A stretch of 64,000 bases of DNA from Knoxdaviesia capensis (taxonomy: Eukaryota > Ascomycota > Sordariomycetes > Microascales > Gondwanamycetaceae). Both the position numbers and the translations under genes were made by a program. The notes under the pieces are model-generated. The model saw nothing but the letters and a program-made list of their open reading frames with translations. It searched no databases and was not told the origin of the DNA. The stretch spans positions 186,001 through 250,000 of the forward strand of contig LNGK01000016.1 of assembly GCA_001510575.1 (NCBI GenBank). The letters run 5' to 3'. Positions 12,734-25,900 of the stretch are shown piece by piece (position 1 is the first letter of the stretch; every line of letters begins with the position of its first letter).

Positions 12734-14739
12734 GAGGAGGAAGAGTCTCCCGCCGGGTGTGGTATGTCTCAGTGTCCCCTTCGTCTGCTCGCTGCTCTGT
12801 GTACGCGCATGTATGTACAGTAGTGTACAGTACTGTATCTCTTAACATCGACCATGCAGACATGGACACTCAAGTCAATTGAAGTGAGTGATGCTGCCGT
12901 GGTTCTAGAACCCAGTCCTTTTCGGTTTCTTCGCTGGTCTCCCCTTTTTTTCGATCCAATAATTCCAGCATGTCCTTTCTTTAATTTGTGGGTGTCCTCC
13001 CCCAAGTTCCCTGTCGCCTTGCATATTCCCCTTTTTTTCTTTCTCTTTTTTCCTTTTTCTTCTTTTTTCTTTTGGTCCACCTGGAAATTCTGGTGGGGTG
13101 GGCCTGCACAGGTCTCGACCTGAATGAGGATTGGATGAGGGTCTTCCTGTCTATCGTGAATTTCCGGCGGTCGACCTATCGGACGCTTCACTGCAGACGC
13201 GTCGGGACTCAGCAGGCCTTCAGCTTCCATATATGGGATGTATATGTACTGTACAGTAGATGATGTTAAGATGACCATGACACCTACTGCTGTCCACGCC
13301 GCACACAATGCCATGGAGACAGAGACAACCCAGAGAGCGAGAGTCTCCGAATACTACCGGATTCCGCACCTGTTGGCCCGCCCCAGCAAAATAGAAATAA
13401 AATCTCGCAATCCCGACCTGGCCCAATCCATTCTTGGCCCTGGCCTGGCCTGGCCGTGGGTGTGAAGGGCTGTTGTTTGTTGATATTAGTTGCACCGTGA
13501 TGTGTGCCTTTCTGGGTCGGGCTGATGGATGATTGTCGAAAGCTGGAGAGAAAGAGAGAGAGCGAGTCTGGACCGTTTTGCCGTCTTTAATCTTAGAGAA
13601 GCCATTCGAGATGCATGCTGACACTGCCGAATTGGGCATAGACCACGAGTATCTGACGAGTGTGTGTGTGTGTGTCTGTCTTCCGTCTCCCGCCGTCGGA
13701 CTGTGACAGCTCTTCGCCGCGGCTTGGCCGTCCGCCCATGCCCAATAAATGTCTTCATCTCATCTGTTCGCGTTCTCGAAGACCGGGTTCTAGGCCTGGT
13801 CTCCTCTGTGACTCTCTGGTATCTTGTACTGTAGTCTGGAAGGCCATCGTCCAAATCCTCCGTGCACCAGCGGAACCATCCATGCCTGGATATAATCAAA
13901 CTATAATATACAACAAGCCCACCTCCTCCTATATGCAAAAGCGCTGCTGCACATGGCACCATCAACTTTAATTCCTTTGCCTTCCCCCCCATATTAGCGG
14001 GTTTCTGGGATTTCTTCTTTCCTTTTCTCTCTCTCTCTCTCTCTCGCTTTTCTGCCACGGACTGATCGGACTACGGACCAACTCATCTACCTTCATTTAT
14101 CCATCGATCCTATATTGAGCCTGCTTTTGGGACCTCGCCTTTCGTTTTCTGTTTTGTTTTTGTGCACACACTCGTTAATTTAATACTGAATCTTCATTCT
14201 TCTGGCTGTTCGCTTTTTTAATCTTCTTTTTTTCTCTTCTGCATCTAACTTGATTTTATTCCGATTTTATTGCTTTGTCCCCGGCCGCTTTGACGCTCTG
14301 TACTCCATTGGAACGCCCTCGTCGTATACTCACTCTCTCGATCTTCGCGACCTCCCACTATCTCCGACTTCGACTGGCGATCCCGCTAGAAACCACCGTC
14401 CGCGACCTCTCTAAAAAAGGTAGGAAAACAAACATGTGGAATGCCATCTCCGGCCTGATAGCGTCGATCTTCTGTGGCAATCATCAACGGCCTGGGCCCG
14501 ACTCTTCCTAACTAGTTTCTACTATGCATTGTTAGATCTCGCGTCCGTCGCTGCTTAGAATCTTCAAACAAAGCCATTCTTCTTCCTTCGCTCTTCTCGA
14601 AGTCTCTCTTTGACTGCTCTCAAACATAATCAGCTACGAAATCCAAGACACTATCTCTCAAAAGTCTCCCTCAGCCAAGCGTCCCCCATATGACAGTCCT
14701 GCAGTGAAACACGCTTCCTGCTTCGTTCCCTCTCCCGCA
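10364..14739. other. Intergenic region between the ABC transporter and the GPI-type protein gene
   Basis: No supported gene. The first 40 bases after the transporter stop are a TG-rich run (10364-10402) that probably lies in the 3' UTR. Further content: a (GA)n microsatellite at 12694-12736, GTACAGTAC-type words at 11859-11866, 12814-12837, 13245-13258 and 13825-13834, and a (CT)n tract at about 14026-14045 inside a pyrimidine-rich stretch (about 13990-14740) that is likely the promoter and leader of the gene starting at 14740. Confidence 0.55.
12694..12736. repeat. (GA)n microsatellite
   Basis: A nearly perfect run of GA dinucleotides, interrupted once by GACA near 12724. It is a simple sequence repeat in intergenic DNA. 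Confidence 0.95.
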
Positions 14740-15948
14740 ATGTCTCGCTCCGCCGTCTCCGACCCCGACTACCGCCCGCCGGTTGCCAGCTTCTCCCGCC
14801 GCCGCCGACACCGCGGGCCGTGGAAACAGGCTCTGACCGCCTTTGCCACCTTCGCCATCCTCACCGTGCCCGCCTGTGCCGCCGTGCTCTCGCCGCCCGC
14901 CTCGCCAACCACCACCCAGTCGCAGCCGCTGCCGGCCCTCCCGTCGCTCGTGGCCGCGTCGTCGTCGTTGCCCCCAGATGCCTCCGTGCGGATACCAACC
15001 GACGCGCCGTGTCCGACCGCCGCCGCCGCGCTCGAGAACCTGCGGCTAGAGCTCCGCCAAGACACCAGCAGTACCGCCAGCAGCAGCAACCCATCGGAAG
15101 AAGAGCAGACCGAAGAGTCGGACGAGTCAACAACCTCCGACACGCCGGCAACAACCGAAAGCACGGAGCCGTCGGCCACCACATCGACGTCCACCGCCAT
15201 CGACACGCCGTCGCCGCTGCCGTCGCCGTTCGACAACGCCGACTTCCAGTTCGTCAGCAACGGCGGCAAGTCGTGCCCGGTGTTCCTCAACAACCTGCTG
15301 CTCAGCGCCGAGTTCAAGGCGTGCTATCCGCTCTCGATGATGCTGCAGACGTCCAAGTCGTTCTTCGACGCCGCCAAGCGCCTGCAGACCATCGTCACCG
15401 TGCTGGACGCCACCTGCGCCGCCGACCTGGCGACCTGCGCGCCGTTCCTGCGCCAGCAGGCCAAGAACCTGACGTCCGACGCCAACTGCGGCGGCGAGTA
15501 CGCCGCCGGCCAGAGCACCATCATGCAGGCGTACTTCGGCCTGCTGGCATACGAGCTCCTGTACAAGGCCACGTGTCTGCGCAGCGCCGACTCCAACATG
15601 TACTGCTTCGCCAACGCCATCACGAACTCCAGCACGCCGGCCAACGCGTACATCTACTTCCTGCCGCTCAACCACAGCCTGCCGACCGCCAGCAACCCGG
15701 CGTGCAACGGCTGTCTGCAGGGCACCATGGCCATCTTCCAGGCCGGCGCGGCCAACCGCGCCCAGCCGGTGGCGAACAACTACGTCAACGCCGCCCGCCA
15801 GATCAACTCGCTGTGCGGGCCGGACTTTGTGAACGCGACGCTGCCGCCCGAGGTGCTGGATGACGCCGGCGGCGCCGTGCGCGCCCCGGCGGCCGCGGTG
15901 CTCGCCACGAGTGTGCTTGCGGCGCTGGTGCTGGCGTTCCTGGTGTAA
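14740..15948 (+). CDS. Secreted, probably GPI-anchored Cys-rich surface protein (DUF7729-like)
   Basis: Single exon, 402 residues from the ATG at 14740 (an in-frame GTG at 14704 was not used). A basic N-terminus (RRRRHR near residue 20) precedes a hydrophobic segment at about 31-49 ending in an Ala-rich stretch, which fits a signal peptide or signal anchor. A Ser/Thr/Pro-rich, acidic linker runs to about residue 160 and should be heavily O-glycosylated. A globular Cys-rich domain follows (about 165-380), containing FKACYPLSMMLQTSKSFFDA and paired cysteines such as CNGC; I recognise it as the fungal domain of unknown function DUF7729, from memory. The last 20 or so residues are hydrophobic (AAAVLATSVLAALVLAFLV) after a small-residue GG site, typical of a GPI-attachment signal. 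Role: cell wall or plasma membrane surface protein; the function is unknown. Confidence 0.85.
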   Translation: MSRSAVSDPDYRPPVASFSRRRRHRGPWKQALTAFATFAILTVPACAAVLSPPASPTTTQSQPLPALPSLVAASSSLPPDASVRIPTDAPCPTAAAALENLRLELRQDTSSTASSSNPSEEEQTEESDESTTSDTPATTESTEPSATTSTSTAIDTPSPLPSPFDNADFQFVSNGGKSCPVFLNNLLLSAEFKACYPLSMMLQTSKSFFDAAKRLQTIVTVLDATCAADLATCAPFLRQQAKNLTSDANCGGEYAAGQSTIMQAYFGLLAYELLYKATCLRSADSNMYCFANAITNSSTPANAYIYFLPLNHSLPTASNPACNGCLQGTMAIFQAGAANRAQPVANNYVNAARQINSLCGPDFVNATLPPEVLDDAGGAVRAPAAAVLATSVLAALVLAFLV

Positions 15949-18900
15949 CCTGTGGCGTGTGTGTCTGGTGCGGCGTTCTTGTGTGAACTGGTGGAGAGGC
16001 GGCTCTCTATAGTACACTCCTCTTTGGCTGTCGCTTCACGCCATGTCTTTGAGTTTCTTTTTGTGCTTTCTTGGTGTTTCTGGAGTTTTGTTCTGATGGG
16101 CGATTAAATGAATCTTCCGGCATATCACGAAGATTTCACATAGCGTGTTTGGTTTTTTTTTTCTTCTTTTCGCCTGGTTTCCTCCGGCGCTCTCGTTCTC
16201 TCGGGCGGTCTTATAAGACCTCCCCGGTTCCTTCAGACGTCTCGTCGTCGTTCTTTTGATTTCTTCTGTGTAACCCCATTCCCTGCACCCGCAGTCGGCG
16301 CGGCACAGCCTTGCTTCTTCTTCTTCTTCTTCTTTTGTTCGCGTTATTGTTGGTCTGCTGCTTTTCCGTCTTGCTTTCATGTGAAGCGCGACTTACGATA
16401 CCAGCCGGGAGTTCTTTGTGTGTTGTTTTCTCTCGGGAGGCTGCTCTTCTTTCTCGTCTCATTTTGCCGTGGCGCGGCTTGTCAGTCTTCCCGACTTCTC
16501 GAGTCCAAGTCTGCTATGTTCGAACACGATACATATGTACAAAACTGTTCTTTATTTCAATATATTTGTGTATTAGCCTACGAGGTTTACTGCAGCTGGA
16601 GGTCTTGCTGCTTTGGGGATCTGTGCTGTGAGCTGGTCGTGTGAACGGCCCTCCGTATGTGAGTGAATCATGCCGTCCTTGTCTGATACCGGGCTTCGTT
16701 ACTGCGTTGGGTCTAAACAGCTGTAGGAAGCCGCATCCTTTCCCGAGACGGCAAAGCTCAGTACAGTCTGTCGCCGTCCGCTGTGTGGCCGGGTGTCAGA
16801 CTGCTTCTGCCTGCAGTCCTCGGATTTGTCTCTTCTCTTCTCCACACACAAACCTGGGAGATGTTCGATGGATCTTGTTCACAGAACGTAAACATGCATG
16901 AAAGGGACCATCACAGAATGAAAACAGCACTATGGGCACTTGTCACCACCCGAGGCACCTCTCCCAGAACATTCCCTAGTATTTTCTACAGACACCGGGA
17001 CGAATGGACACTGAAACCGAGGTCATAACCGGACTTTTCTTTTCAGTGACTGACTACATGCTCCTCCCCCGAGTTATAATATACGACTACAGGAGAGACT
17101 ACAATGCGGATCGGGAACTGCCCAGCCCCGGACTTCCGGAACAGGGAGACTACGTCTGTGTATCGTCATGTCCTGGGACAGAAAGGAGTCCCGAGGGCGG
17201 AGGACTCCACCCGGCATGAACGTCGAAATGGATGGCAAAAAAACGGGGGATTGAGGCCGAGTTCAATGCGTTATTCTCGGGACACCCGTGGAGAGAGTGT
17301 GTCTTTAAACCCCCCCTAATATATTCTCTCCACGTACCCCCGTCAGCATTATATCGAGTGCATACGGCTGCGTGTTGCGTACCCGGATATACCAAGCCGT
17401 GATGGGGGTGTTCTCTCGGCTGTGGCGACGTGAACCACCGGATCTGCACAGAGTGCATGAACAGAAGGAGACACAAACAAGCCAAGCCCTGTGTACGCAT
17501 GATAACACTTCATCACCATGACCAAAACATGTCTTCCCTACCTCCCCATCTCTCTCCCTCTTCGCGAGGTCCTAACCGTAGCAAGCCCGCTAAGTCTCAG
17601 CGCGGAGATACCGCCTAAACTCTCACCGGGTCTCCAGCACACACCCAGTCACACAGCCCGGCCGGCAAAGTCTAGGGAAGCCACTCTACCTCAGACAGCC
17701 GGGCAAGGTTTCGACAATGCTGCCAACGTCGCGACCAAACCTGGGAGGTCCATAGTCCTGCGGCTCGCCTTTATTTCTTCCGGCTTATGCTTGATGCGGC
17801 TTCATCTGGGAACAACAGCGAGCTTGGAGAGAGGCCACCACTTCTGATACATTCCCGGGGACAAGCCAGATGTGTCCCGTCTTCTCGGATTGGCAGCCGT
17901 ATGCAGGTAAATTACGCCCATATGAGGCCGGAGGAGGCACGCAGCCTTGGATAGAACGAGAAAATGGACGTTGATATGCCACACACAAGGCATTGACTGA
18001 ACCGGGTCCCAAGAATTGAGGGGGAGATGGTGGGCTGAAGACGGTGATATACGGGAACAGGAGGGAGAAATAAAGTCGAAGGCCCCGAGACAGGAACTAT
18101 AGACGGATGCTGGCTTCTTTTCCGGGCATCACCAGATTAAGTCTGCACTTTGGAACACCTAAATTAGCCCGGACGCCGTCCGCGTCAGCCACAATATAGC
18201 ATAGAACTCTATGTGCAGAACACGGGGAGATAAAGAAACGACAGGAGAGAGATCGAAACAGGGTTCGCTTGACACATTTCCCCTCCGGCGCTGCGATATA
18301 TCTGGCGCGCGTATTGCCTGGCACGACGAGAGTTTCACATAGATTTCGTCGGAGAGTGTGCAGCTGTTTTAGCTTGCGGACTGATCTCAGAAGACCTGTC
18401 TTCAGCCACTTCTCCCAGAGTTCCCCGGGGAGGCATGAACGGGAAGATATGAAAGGTCCACTTCGTGCGATGGAGTGTGTACCGAGAACGCTCGACATTC
18501 GGGGAAATACCAGCTCTGGAGGAGTGGATGTAGTGGCAGATACGGGAGTGAAAAAGTGGTGAAGTCCAGGAAAGTGGATGATACGCAATCTGAGAAGCGG
18601 CAATGTGTCAGAAGCTGGCGATGCCGGCGGGTCCAGGCATTGTCACTTAAGTTCAAGATGGGTTGAACTCCCACCTGATCAATGCAAGGTTGCTCGCTCT
18701 TGCGAGGGTAATGCGTGTATCTGGGGGAGAGAGACAGATTACCCGGATTCCAGATTCTGGGGGATAGGCATGGCTGAACGGCAGCATTGAGAACACTGAC
18801 AAGAGACTGCCTTGAAAGCCCGTTTTTTTGCGTCCTGCAGAAGTAATTATGTCTGTAATGCCGAAGTCAGTCTCTAGTGCCTGGAAGAACTCACAGCAAT

Positions 18901-21900
18901 ATGTGCTAACCCGGGACTTTGGAGTCAAGTGATGGTTGAAGTGGTCATCTCTACTGTCGAGAACACTTTCCTGGGAGATAGTCAACGAGAAGTGGTTTCG
19001 AACGACGGGTGATGACTCACACAATGTTGGAGACTGAGCTCACGAAAGGCTCTGTCCGTCTCATTGTGGGAGGTGAAATCTCTCAAATTGAGAAAGAAGA
19101 CCACGAGCGAACAGATCGCGTGGTCCCGAGGCGGAGTCAGGCTCGGGTCCGTATTCCACTTCCCAAGCTGAAGGCTTCTTGAAGAGCTCTGCAGTCACTC
19201 TGGTACTCCCCTCGGCCCAAGACCACGATCCACCGCCCGACCCATCGTCGAATGGGATTTTAGCCTCACTCGCATATTAGACGGTTTGTCAGAGCCAGAG
19301 ACGCTGGGCTCGTGGCTCGGGATGCTCGCTGCCAGACTCTGTATGTGTGGTTCCGGTAGTAGAACCGATCGTGATGGGCCCTCCTCTTCTATGGGGCCTT
19401 GTCCTCCCCCCTCGAATGCAAAGTTGGGATGATGGGGACTCTGTGGAAACACAGCCACGGAGGGATCCTCATCCGACGTTCACATGAGATCAAGAACCGG
19501 TGGTAGTCTTAGAGAAAGATATCCGCAGAGGGGGATGATTTCTCTCGAGAATGAGATGAAAACCTTGTTTTCTGCTGTGATCCTGCGTTCTAGAAAGCGA
19601 TCCGAGGCAAGGTCTGGGGGGTTTCTGTCCTTCTGTCCAAGCAAAATTGAGAAGCTCTAGCTCTAGCGGTCCTTACCACACACGGCCGGCTTCACAAAAC
19701 AAAGCGATCTGTAGGGAATGTTTTGGGGCTGATTAGCCGTTGTTTTGAGAGTGGCCCTTCAACGTTCGTGATGTGCGGCCAGGGGTGTATTCTGAGTGCC
19801 CGAAACATGGAGAAGATAGGCAGAACCAAAGCAGGAAAAAGAAATTGAGGAGAGAGCCCGTGCATAACCACCACATGGAAAACGATGGAAGTTCAAACGG
19901 ACAAGGGGGCGAGCCAGAAGAACGAGGAATGGCGAAATCGGGGACGTCGGTCGATCACGGCGATCCAAATATCAGGCTGGTTTTGGACGGCCTGCCCAGC
20001 CCAGAAATAAACGAGAGTGATGTGCCCGGCGATCATTCTCAGTCGGGATGAAAAATGGTTGAAAGACAAAAGTGCACCATGTTGCCTTGGTGGAAGAGGT
20101 GAACTCTGACAGACCGGCCTGAGGTGATGTGGTACGAACGCTGTTCATCCATCACCCATGTGATAGTCCCGCTCACTTCGCTGGTTTTCTTTCTCGCCAG
20201 CGAAAGAAAAACAACCCAGGCAGAACAGGAGCCGGAACCGGTGTTTTTGAACCGGCCTGCGAGGGCCTGCCGGGAGGTGCCGGGAAACCCGTAGTTTCAG
20301 ACGACTGTCGTGTGAGCCGGTCCAACCCGGAACAGCACGGGGAACACACCCGGAGTGCAGCCAGACGCCAGTATCCCTCACCCATCTTTTTTCTTCTTTC
20401 TTTCTCTTTTCCTTCTGTGCAATGCCACCGGTATGACCCTGAAGCACCGAACCAAGTTTGCTGGGCACAGACACCCGGCTTCCGCCTGTACCATCCGCAC
20501 CAAACCGCCAGTTTTCATGCCAGCCTCGGTTTTCTTCTTGCTCTGGCCTGTCTCGTATATCCCCCGGCTGATTGCGTTTCGTGGGATGCAATTGCGTGTT
20601 TCTTCCGCGGTGTTGAAGTTTGCTCTTCCTCTCGTTTCCAATAGATCGTGTCACTGCGTCACAAGTGCCACAAAGAGAGACCACGGCTCGGCGGGCCCCC
20701 AAGAGTTTCTGAATTCTTTAAATACATATATATCTATATATTTGTTGTTTGTGTAAACCTGGTGAGACGGTAGAACAACGCCATCGATGGTCTCTCCCCA
20801 CTCTCTCTCCCCCGCCAGAAACGGAAGAAAACGAAGAATGGAAATGCCGTCAATGTGACATGGCCAGGCCCGGAACAACAAGCCTGGTTGATGGAGCACC
20901 ATACCCGGAACCTGGGACATAACGGTTACATCTGGCGGAGACAGAAAAAAAATTGAAACGACGAGGATACACAGCCGTTCTGGACATGTACGTACCATAG
21001 CGGAAATCCAAAAGAGTCACCGGACATAGCGTCGTGTTCCCTCCATTTTGCAACTCTGGTTCCTCTCAACCGCAAACGGGATGTCAACCGTCGAGGCCAC
21101 TGCGAAATGTTACATATAGATGATGCCCGCTATCGAGGCATTATGATATATATTAGGCGACAATATATCTCTCGAACGCAACCGTGGTATCCGGACTCAT
21201 AGAGTGTACTCCTCCTCTGACAGAAAAGCAGAGAGTATTAAGGTGGAATGTGTCATTTATATGATGGCACCATCCGTTTTTGGCCCTCCCTTCCAGCGGG
21301 AGGCAGATGCGGCAGATGGGAGGAGATGAAAAAAACCGAGACCGTGAGATGTTCTGATCCCGGTTTCTGGGTCGGCGGAATGCACCGGATTAAGCATGTA
21401 GTGTATGCCAGTTACTTTGCTTCAACCTGCATCGACAAGTCAGTCCAATGCTTGCTCTCCATGATGCCTGTGTCTCCTGGACGAGCCTACATTCCGGAGA
21501 TATCGGACTGGCAAAATGACCCCGCGCCAGAGAGTTGGCAAGGCACAGTCGAGACAGCGGAAACACATCTCCGGAGGTTGTGGGAGCCAGAGAAACAACG
21601 CACGGAGAAAGCAAGTCTTGAAGAAATGCAGAACAGTTTTCCGCGTTTCTGAAATTTCGCCTCCTCTTCCATCCTCTTCTGTCTGTCTGTGAGCGCGCCT
21701 TCATTCGTATCTCGCGTTCTTGGACACGGTGTCTGTGGCGATTGTTGCTGTTGTCTGTGGTACAGCTCACCGCCTCGACGACGCTGGCCACAGAGGTATC
21801 CCCGTCCCGGATTCTGAAGAGGATGGCGTGTGCTGCCGATATCTGTGTCTCCTGTGTGAATAGTTCTAACCAGAGACACACTTCTCCATGGCCCCCGATA

Positions 21901-22494
21901 GGTGTGTGAGCTTACGTCCAAACCTCCCCTCCTCCCCCTCATCTTCAGTTTCTTTTTCACCGTAGGGTGTCTCTCGGAGACTCGGTGGTATGCACCTGGA
22001 TATGTTCAAAGTGGAGATGAACAACTGGCGAGTCTGGTGTGTTTCCTTGGGCCTGGGACGTGGTATAGTCAGATTGGGCGAGTCTTTCGTGGACGCCCAA
22101 TACAGTGTGACCTGCCATCTGAAAGTTTGCCCTTGGGGGATGTGATCGGAGGGTCTGTCTGAGGCGTTCAAGGCTATGATGGAATATAAATGCTACTATC
22201 ACCAAAAGGGAATAATATAAACCCCCCCCCCCCAAAAAAAAAACTAAAAAGCAAGTCATGGAGATGCCGTCCTATGTATTTCGTTTGCTTTTTCCTGTAT
22301 GTGCTCGGACCTTTGAGACCCGTCCACAACGTCAACCAGGTTTGGGGGCACACCCGGATATTGCGTGTTATCTCGCCGGGCCAGCGAAGGAAAAGGCCTT
22401 CTAGACGATGAGGTGTAGGCGGAGCACGGAGGCTCTCCCGTTTTTCTTAATTGAACCGCCATGGCGCAATCGTCATAAGCGGGCCTGGGCAGCG

Positions 22495-22518
22495 CACACA
22501 CACACACACACACACACA
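22495..22518. repeat. (CA)n microsatellite
   Basis: A pure run of about twelve CA units in intergenic DNA, followed 115 bases downstream by a TG run of opposite orientation. Confidence 0.95.
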
Positions 22519-22632
22519 TTTCATCCAGCTGGAGAATTCGTGCCCAAGAGGCTTGAGCCATAAGCCCTAACCTGATCTTGTCCATGTATGCGTGTCGATC
22601 GTAGGGTAGACATTGGAGAAAGGATTGGGGGG

Positions 22633-22650
22633 TGTGTGTGTGTGTGTGTG
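22633..22650. repeat. (TG)n microsatellite
   Basis: A pure run of about nine TG units. It is complementary to the CA run at 22495-22518, so a transcript across both could fold back on itself. Confidence 0.9.
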
Positions 22651-22917
22651 GGAAGGGCGATGCTGAGAACGGCCGAATATCAGGATACATCCGAAGTCCA
22701 ACGAGTGTGTGTGCTGCACGCCCCCTTACACAGAATATATCGACTCACTTTCAGGCCTAGGCGTTTGAGACTCTTGAGACTTGGCAAAGCAGTGCATCTC
22801 CAAAAACCAGCTTTCTCTTGACGTCCAAGAGGTGGTTGCAGGCTGGGGCATGTAATACGTGCACCGTGTTAAGCTCCAGTAGAGAATTGGAATTCAACAC
22901 CTGACTGCATGTAAAAG

Positions 22918-22920
<3 letters not shown>

Positions 22921-22964
<44 letters not shown>
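22921..22964. repeat. (TG)22 microsatellite
   Basis: Twenty-two perfect TG units, the longest simple repeat in the window. It is intergenic and likely to vary in length between strains. Confidence 0.97.
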
Positions 22965-22969
<5 letters not shown>

Positions 22970-25900
22970 CTATGGCTGGTTGTATGCATGTATGCAGAGG
23001 CAAAGTGCATATGATAGTGCGTGATTCTGTGTGCTGGCTGCTGATGGGAGATTGGCATTGGCATGAGAGATTGGGTGGTGGTTATCCTGATATCTGGGAG
23101 TTTTGTTCGGGAGATAGATAGGGAAGTATGTGTCGAGGTGATGCGAAAAATTAGTAAAAGGAAAGAGATGTATATACAACTTAGAAGATTAGAAGAGCCG
23201 GAGAGCTGATGTTCAGGCAGTTGATATTTGCATCTTTTCTCTCTCCTCCAAAGAGCATCCTATACATACACATCTCATACATGCAATTCCATATACAACA
23301 GGTAATCCTGCTATCATCTGTGTCCTCCTTTTCCCTACATATTGCCATCCCCTCTTCCAACTTCGCCTCAAGCTTGCTGTCCCGCTCCGTCATCCAAACA
23401 CCCACAAGCTGATCTTGCGTCCTTATACAGTCACACCAGGCAACGACGTCTTGGTATACTCGCAGAAGATCAGCTCATGTCGAGATGAGTGAGCGTTTCC
23501 TGTTATCAAGCACAAAGCCACCACATAACAGGCCAGTACGACTCTCTTGGACGTCTCCACCCCGTCTGCAACGGTGACTTCCACAAGTGAGTCTCCACCG
23601 TCACGCCCCCATCGTCTCTGAGCCGCTCCTCCGGCTTCGTCTCCGAAACCCGGTGTTAACTGACATATAGACGACCAAAAAGAACAGAAAGAGAGAAAGT
23701 CACCATAATGGACACATGGGAAAATCAACCAACGTCTTGCCTACTGCTGCTGCTACTACTACACCGGTTCTGGTGGGGGTGGGCCGCCGGTCACATTGGG
23801 CTTGATGCTGGTGTGTTGGCCGTGCTCACGGCGCGGCGGGGGACGATCAAGTTACCGTGATAGGAAAATGCAACATCGTGAGGGTTGCATGGCCGGCGGG
23901 GGGCGCATGAAAGTGACGCTAATATACTTGGTGACCCGGTAAGTATGGAGTGTGCAGAGGGCGGTGTTCGGCGCTCAGAGACGCACTTAGACATATACAT
24001 GTATACTATATGTTTGAGGACGCATACACGTATATCAGAGTGCTCACATCACCGTAGCCGCAACAGCTAAGTGATCTCCCATTTTCACTTGAGAGACCAC
24101 GTAGATTAGCCTGCTTACGGGCTGAGGGAACATCCATAACCCGTGAATACCACGGTGGTTTCTCTCTCCAACTATCCCGGAATAGGACTCTTGTTTCGGA
24201 TATGAGCGAGTTCCCAGATACTACGCTTCCATGTCCTCGTCCGCTTCGAGCACTGGCCGTCTTTTTCTGCAGGCCGCGGCCAATCAGTCGCCGTGCAGGA
24301 CACCAAGTGATCGGCCGGGCCTGCAGCTGCCATAGGCCGGAGCAGCCCCGTCCGGGAATGGAGGGCCAAGCCCAGCAAGCAGGTCAGCCTCAGAGGAGAC
24401 AGGAAAAAGACAAAGAAGAGGGACACGACAGACACGATAGACAAGCACCCCCGAACCAGGTTTTCTCGTCGTTTTCCTTCCTTTTATTTTTCTTTTGTCT
24501 TTGCTGACGGCCCATCTGCGATGGCCCGCCAGTACGACCTACGTATGTGGCACTTTTCCGTGTTTCCCCTTCTCTCTCCTGGGCAAGGTCTAGAATGACT
24601 TGAGAGGGAGTGTATGTACGTGTGTTTGGGTGGGTGTTTGCTTGTTTGCTCACCGTCTCTTTGCCAATTCCATCTTCAGCTGGGCGACTGGATGCTTGGG
24701 TGCAGGTTTGGCCCACCGCCTCTTCCTGATTCTTCTCGATAGGATTCATTGCGGAAAGGCCTCGTAAAAGGAAGAATAGCACAGAAAAGCTAAACTACAA
24801 CCGAGAGATAGGGGAAATAAAAAGCACATCCTTATGTGGCATTCCTGGCATATGATACAGGGCCACCAGGGCGAGCCCCTCCTTCACTCCCTAGCATCAG
24901 CTCAGAATCCTCACCAAAGTCGCGAGAAACTGGGTTAGCTTGGTGATGCAGCCAGATATGCAGTCCTCGCTTTTTGCTGTGATGCTCCATTTATACATGA
25001 CGACTCCAACCAGGCCTCTCTATAAATACTACTGTCTCCTTTCTTGACTAGTTGGGGGTTGCGCTGTTTGTGGGTGTGCTCCTCTCTGACCGCTTTTGGC
25101 TCTTGAGAGGGCAGGCCTGCAGCTGATCTGCAGACGACTCGGCGGGTACGTCAAAAGGCGAGCAGCGAGGAGGAGGGAGAAGAGGTGAGGAGGGGGGGGG
25201 GGAGGACAAGCAGCATGCAGGTGGCACACACCTAACGCCTGGCTGGCCAAATCAAGTGACCCCCAGCTAGACGTTCATTCTCTTTTTCTTTTAAGTTGGT
25301 AGGCGAGCCACGCGCGAGAAATCCTCGATGCTGTTTATACACACACACGCACGCACGCACTCGCGCATATACATGCAAATGCAGCTGCAAGAAACTACAT
25401 CCGCCGGGCTTGGAGACCAAGAAAACGAGAAGAAGTAGCTTACCAGAAAATTCACAACTCCGGTTGAAGCACATGTAACAATGGCAGAGCCGGCAAACTT
25501 TGCAGCATTCTCGCCGTCTTGTTTCGGTCTAGACACTTCGCAGGCCCGGGCATTCACGCGAGCTTATTTATACACCATTACACCTGTCCGCGCCCTGCTT
25601 GGGGTTCTTTGGAGAGAGGGGAAGGAGACCAGCTCTGGGGTTTCGGTGTCTGGATTGCCGTTCTCGCACCGAACCGGCAAACGCACACGAAAGGCCAGAC
25701 CAAACCCAGTTCAGCCCAATGCACGCACACACACACTCTCTCGACTGCCACGTAATGTTTCCACTCACACCAACATGCCTGGCCGCTTCACATCCTCCAC
25801 ACATGAAGTGCCACAAAGACGTCGCGAACCTGGAATTTCCAAGCCATTTTCGCACTAAAGGCGAACAGGCAGGGTGGTCGGATATCACAGCGTTCAATGC

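Noticed and set aside
14820..15863. 347-residue plus-strand frame, Arg/His/Gln-rich
   Set aside because: Frame-shifted shadow of the GPI-type protein gene; composition is the usual result of reading GC-rich codons out of frame.
22921..22964. TG repeat as a possible CRISPR or telomeric array
   Set aside because: It is a plain dinucleotide microsatellite without spacers, and CRISPR arrays are not expected in a fungal nuclear genome.
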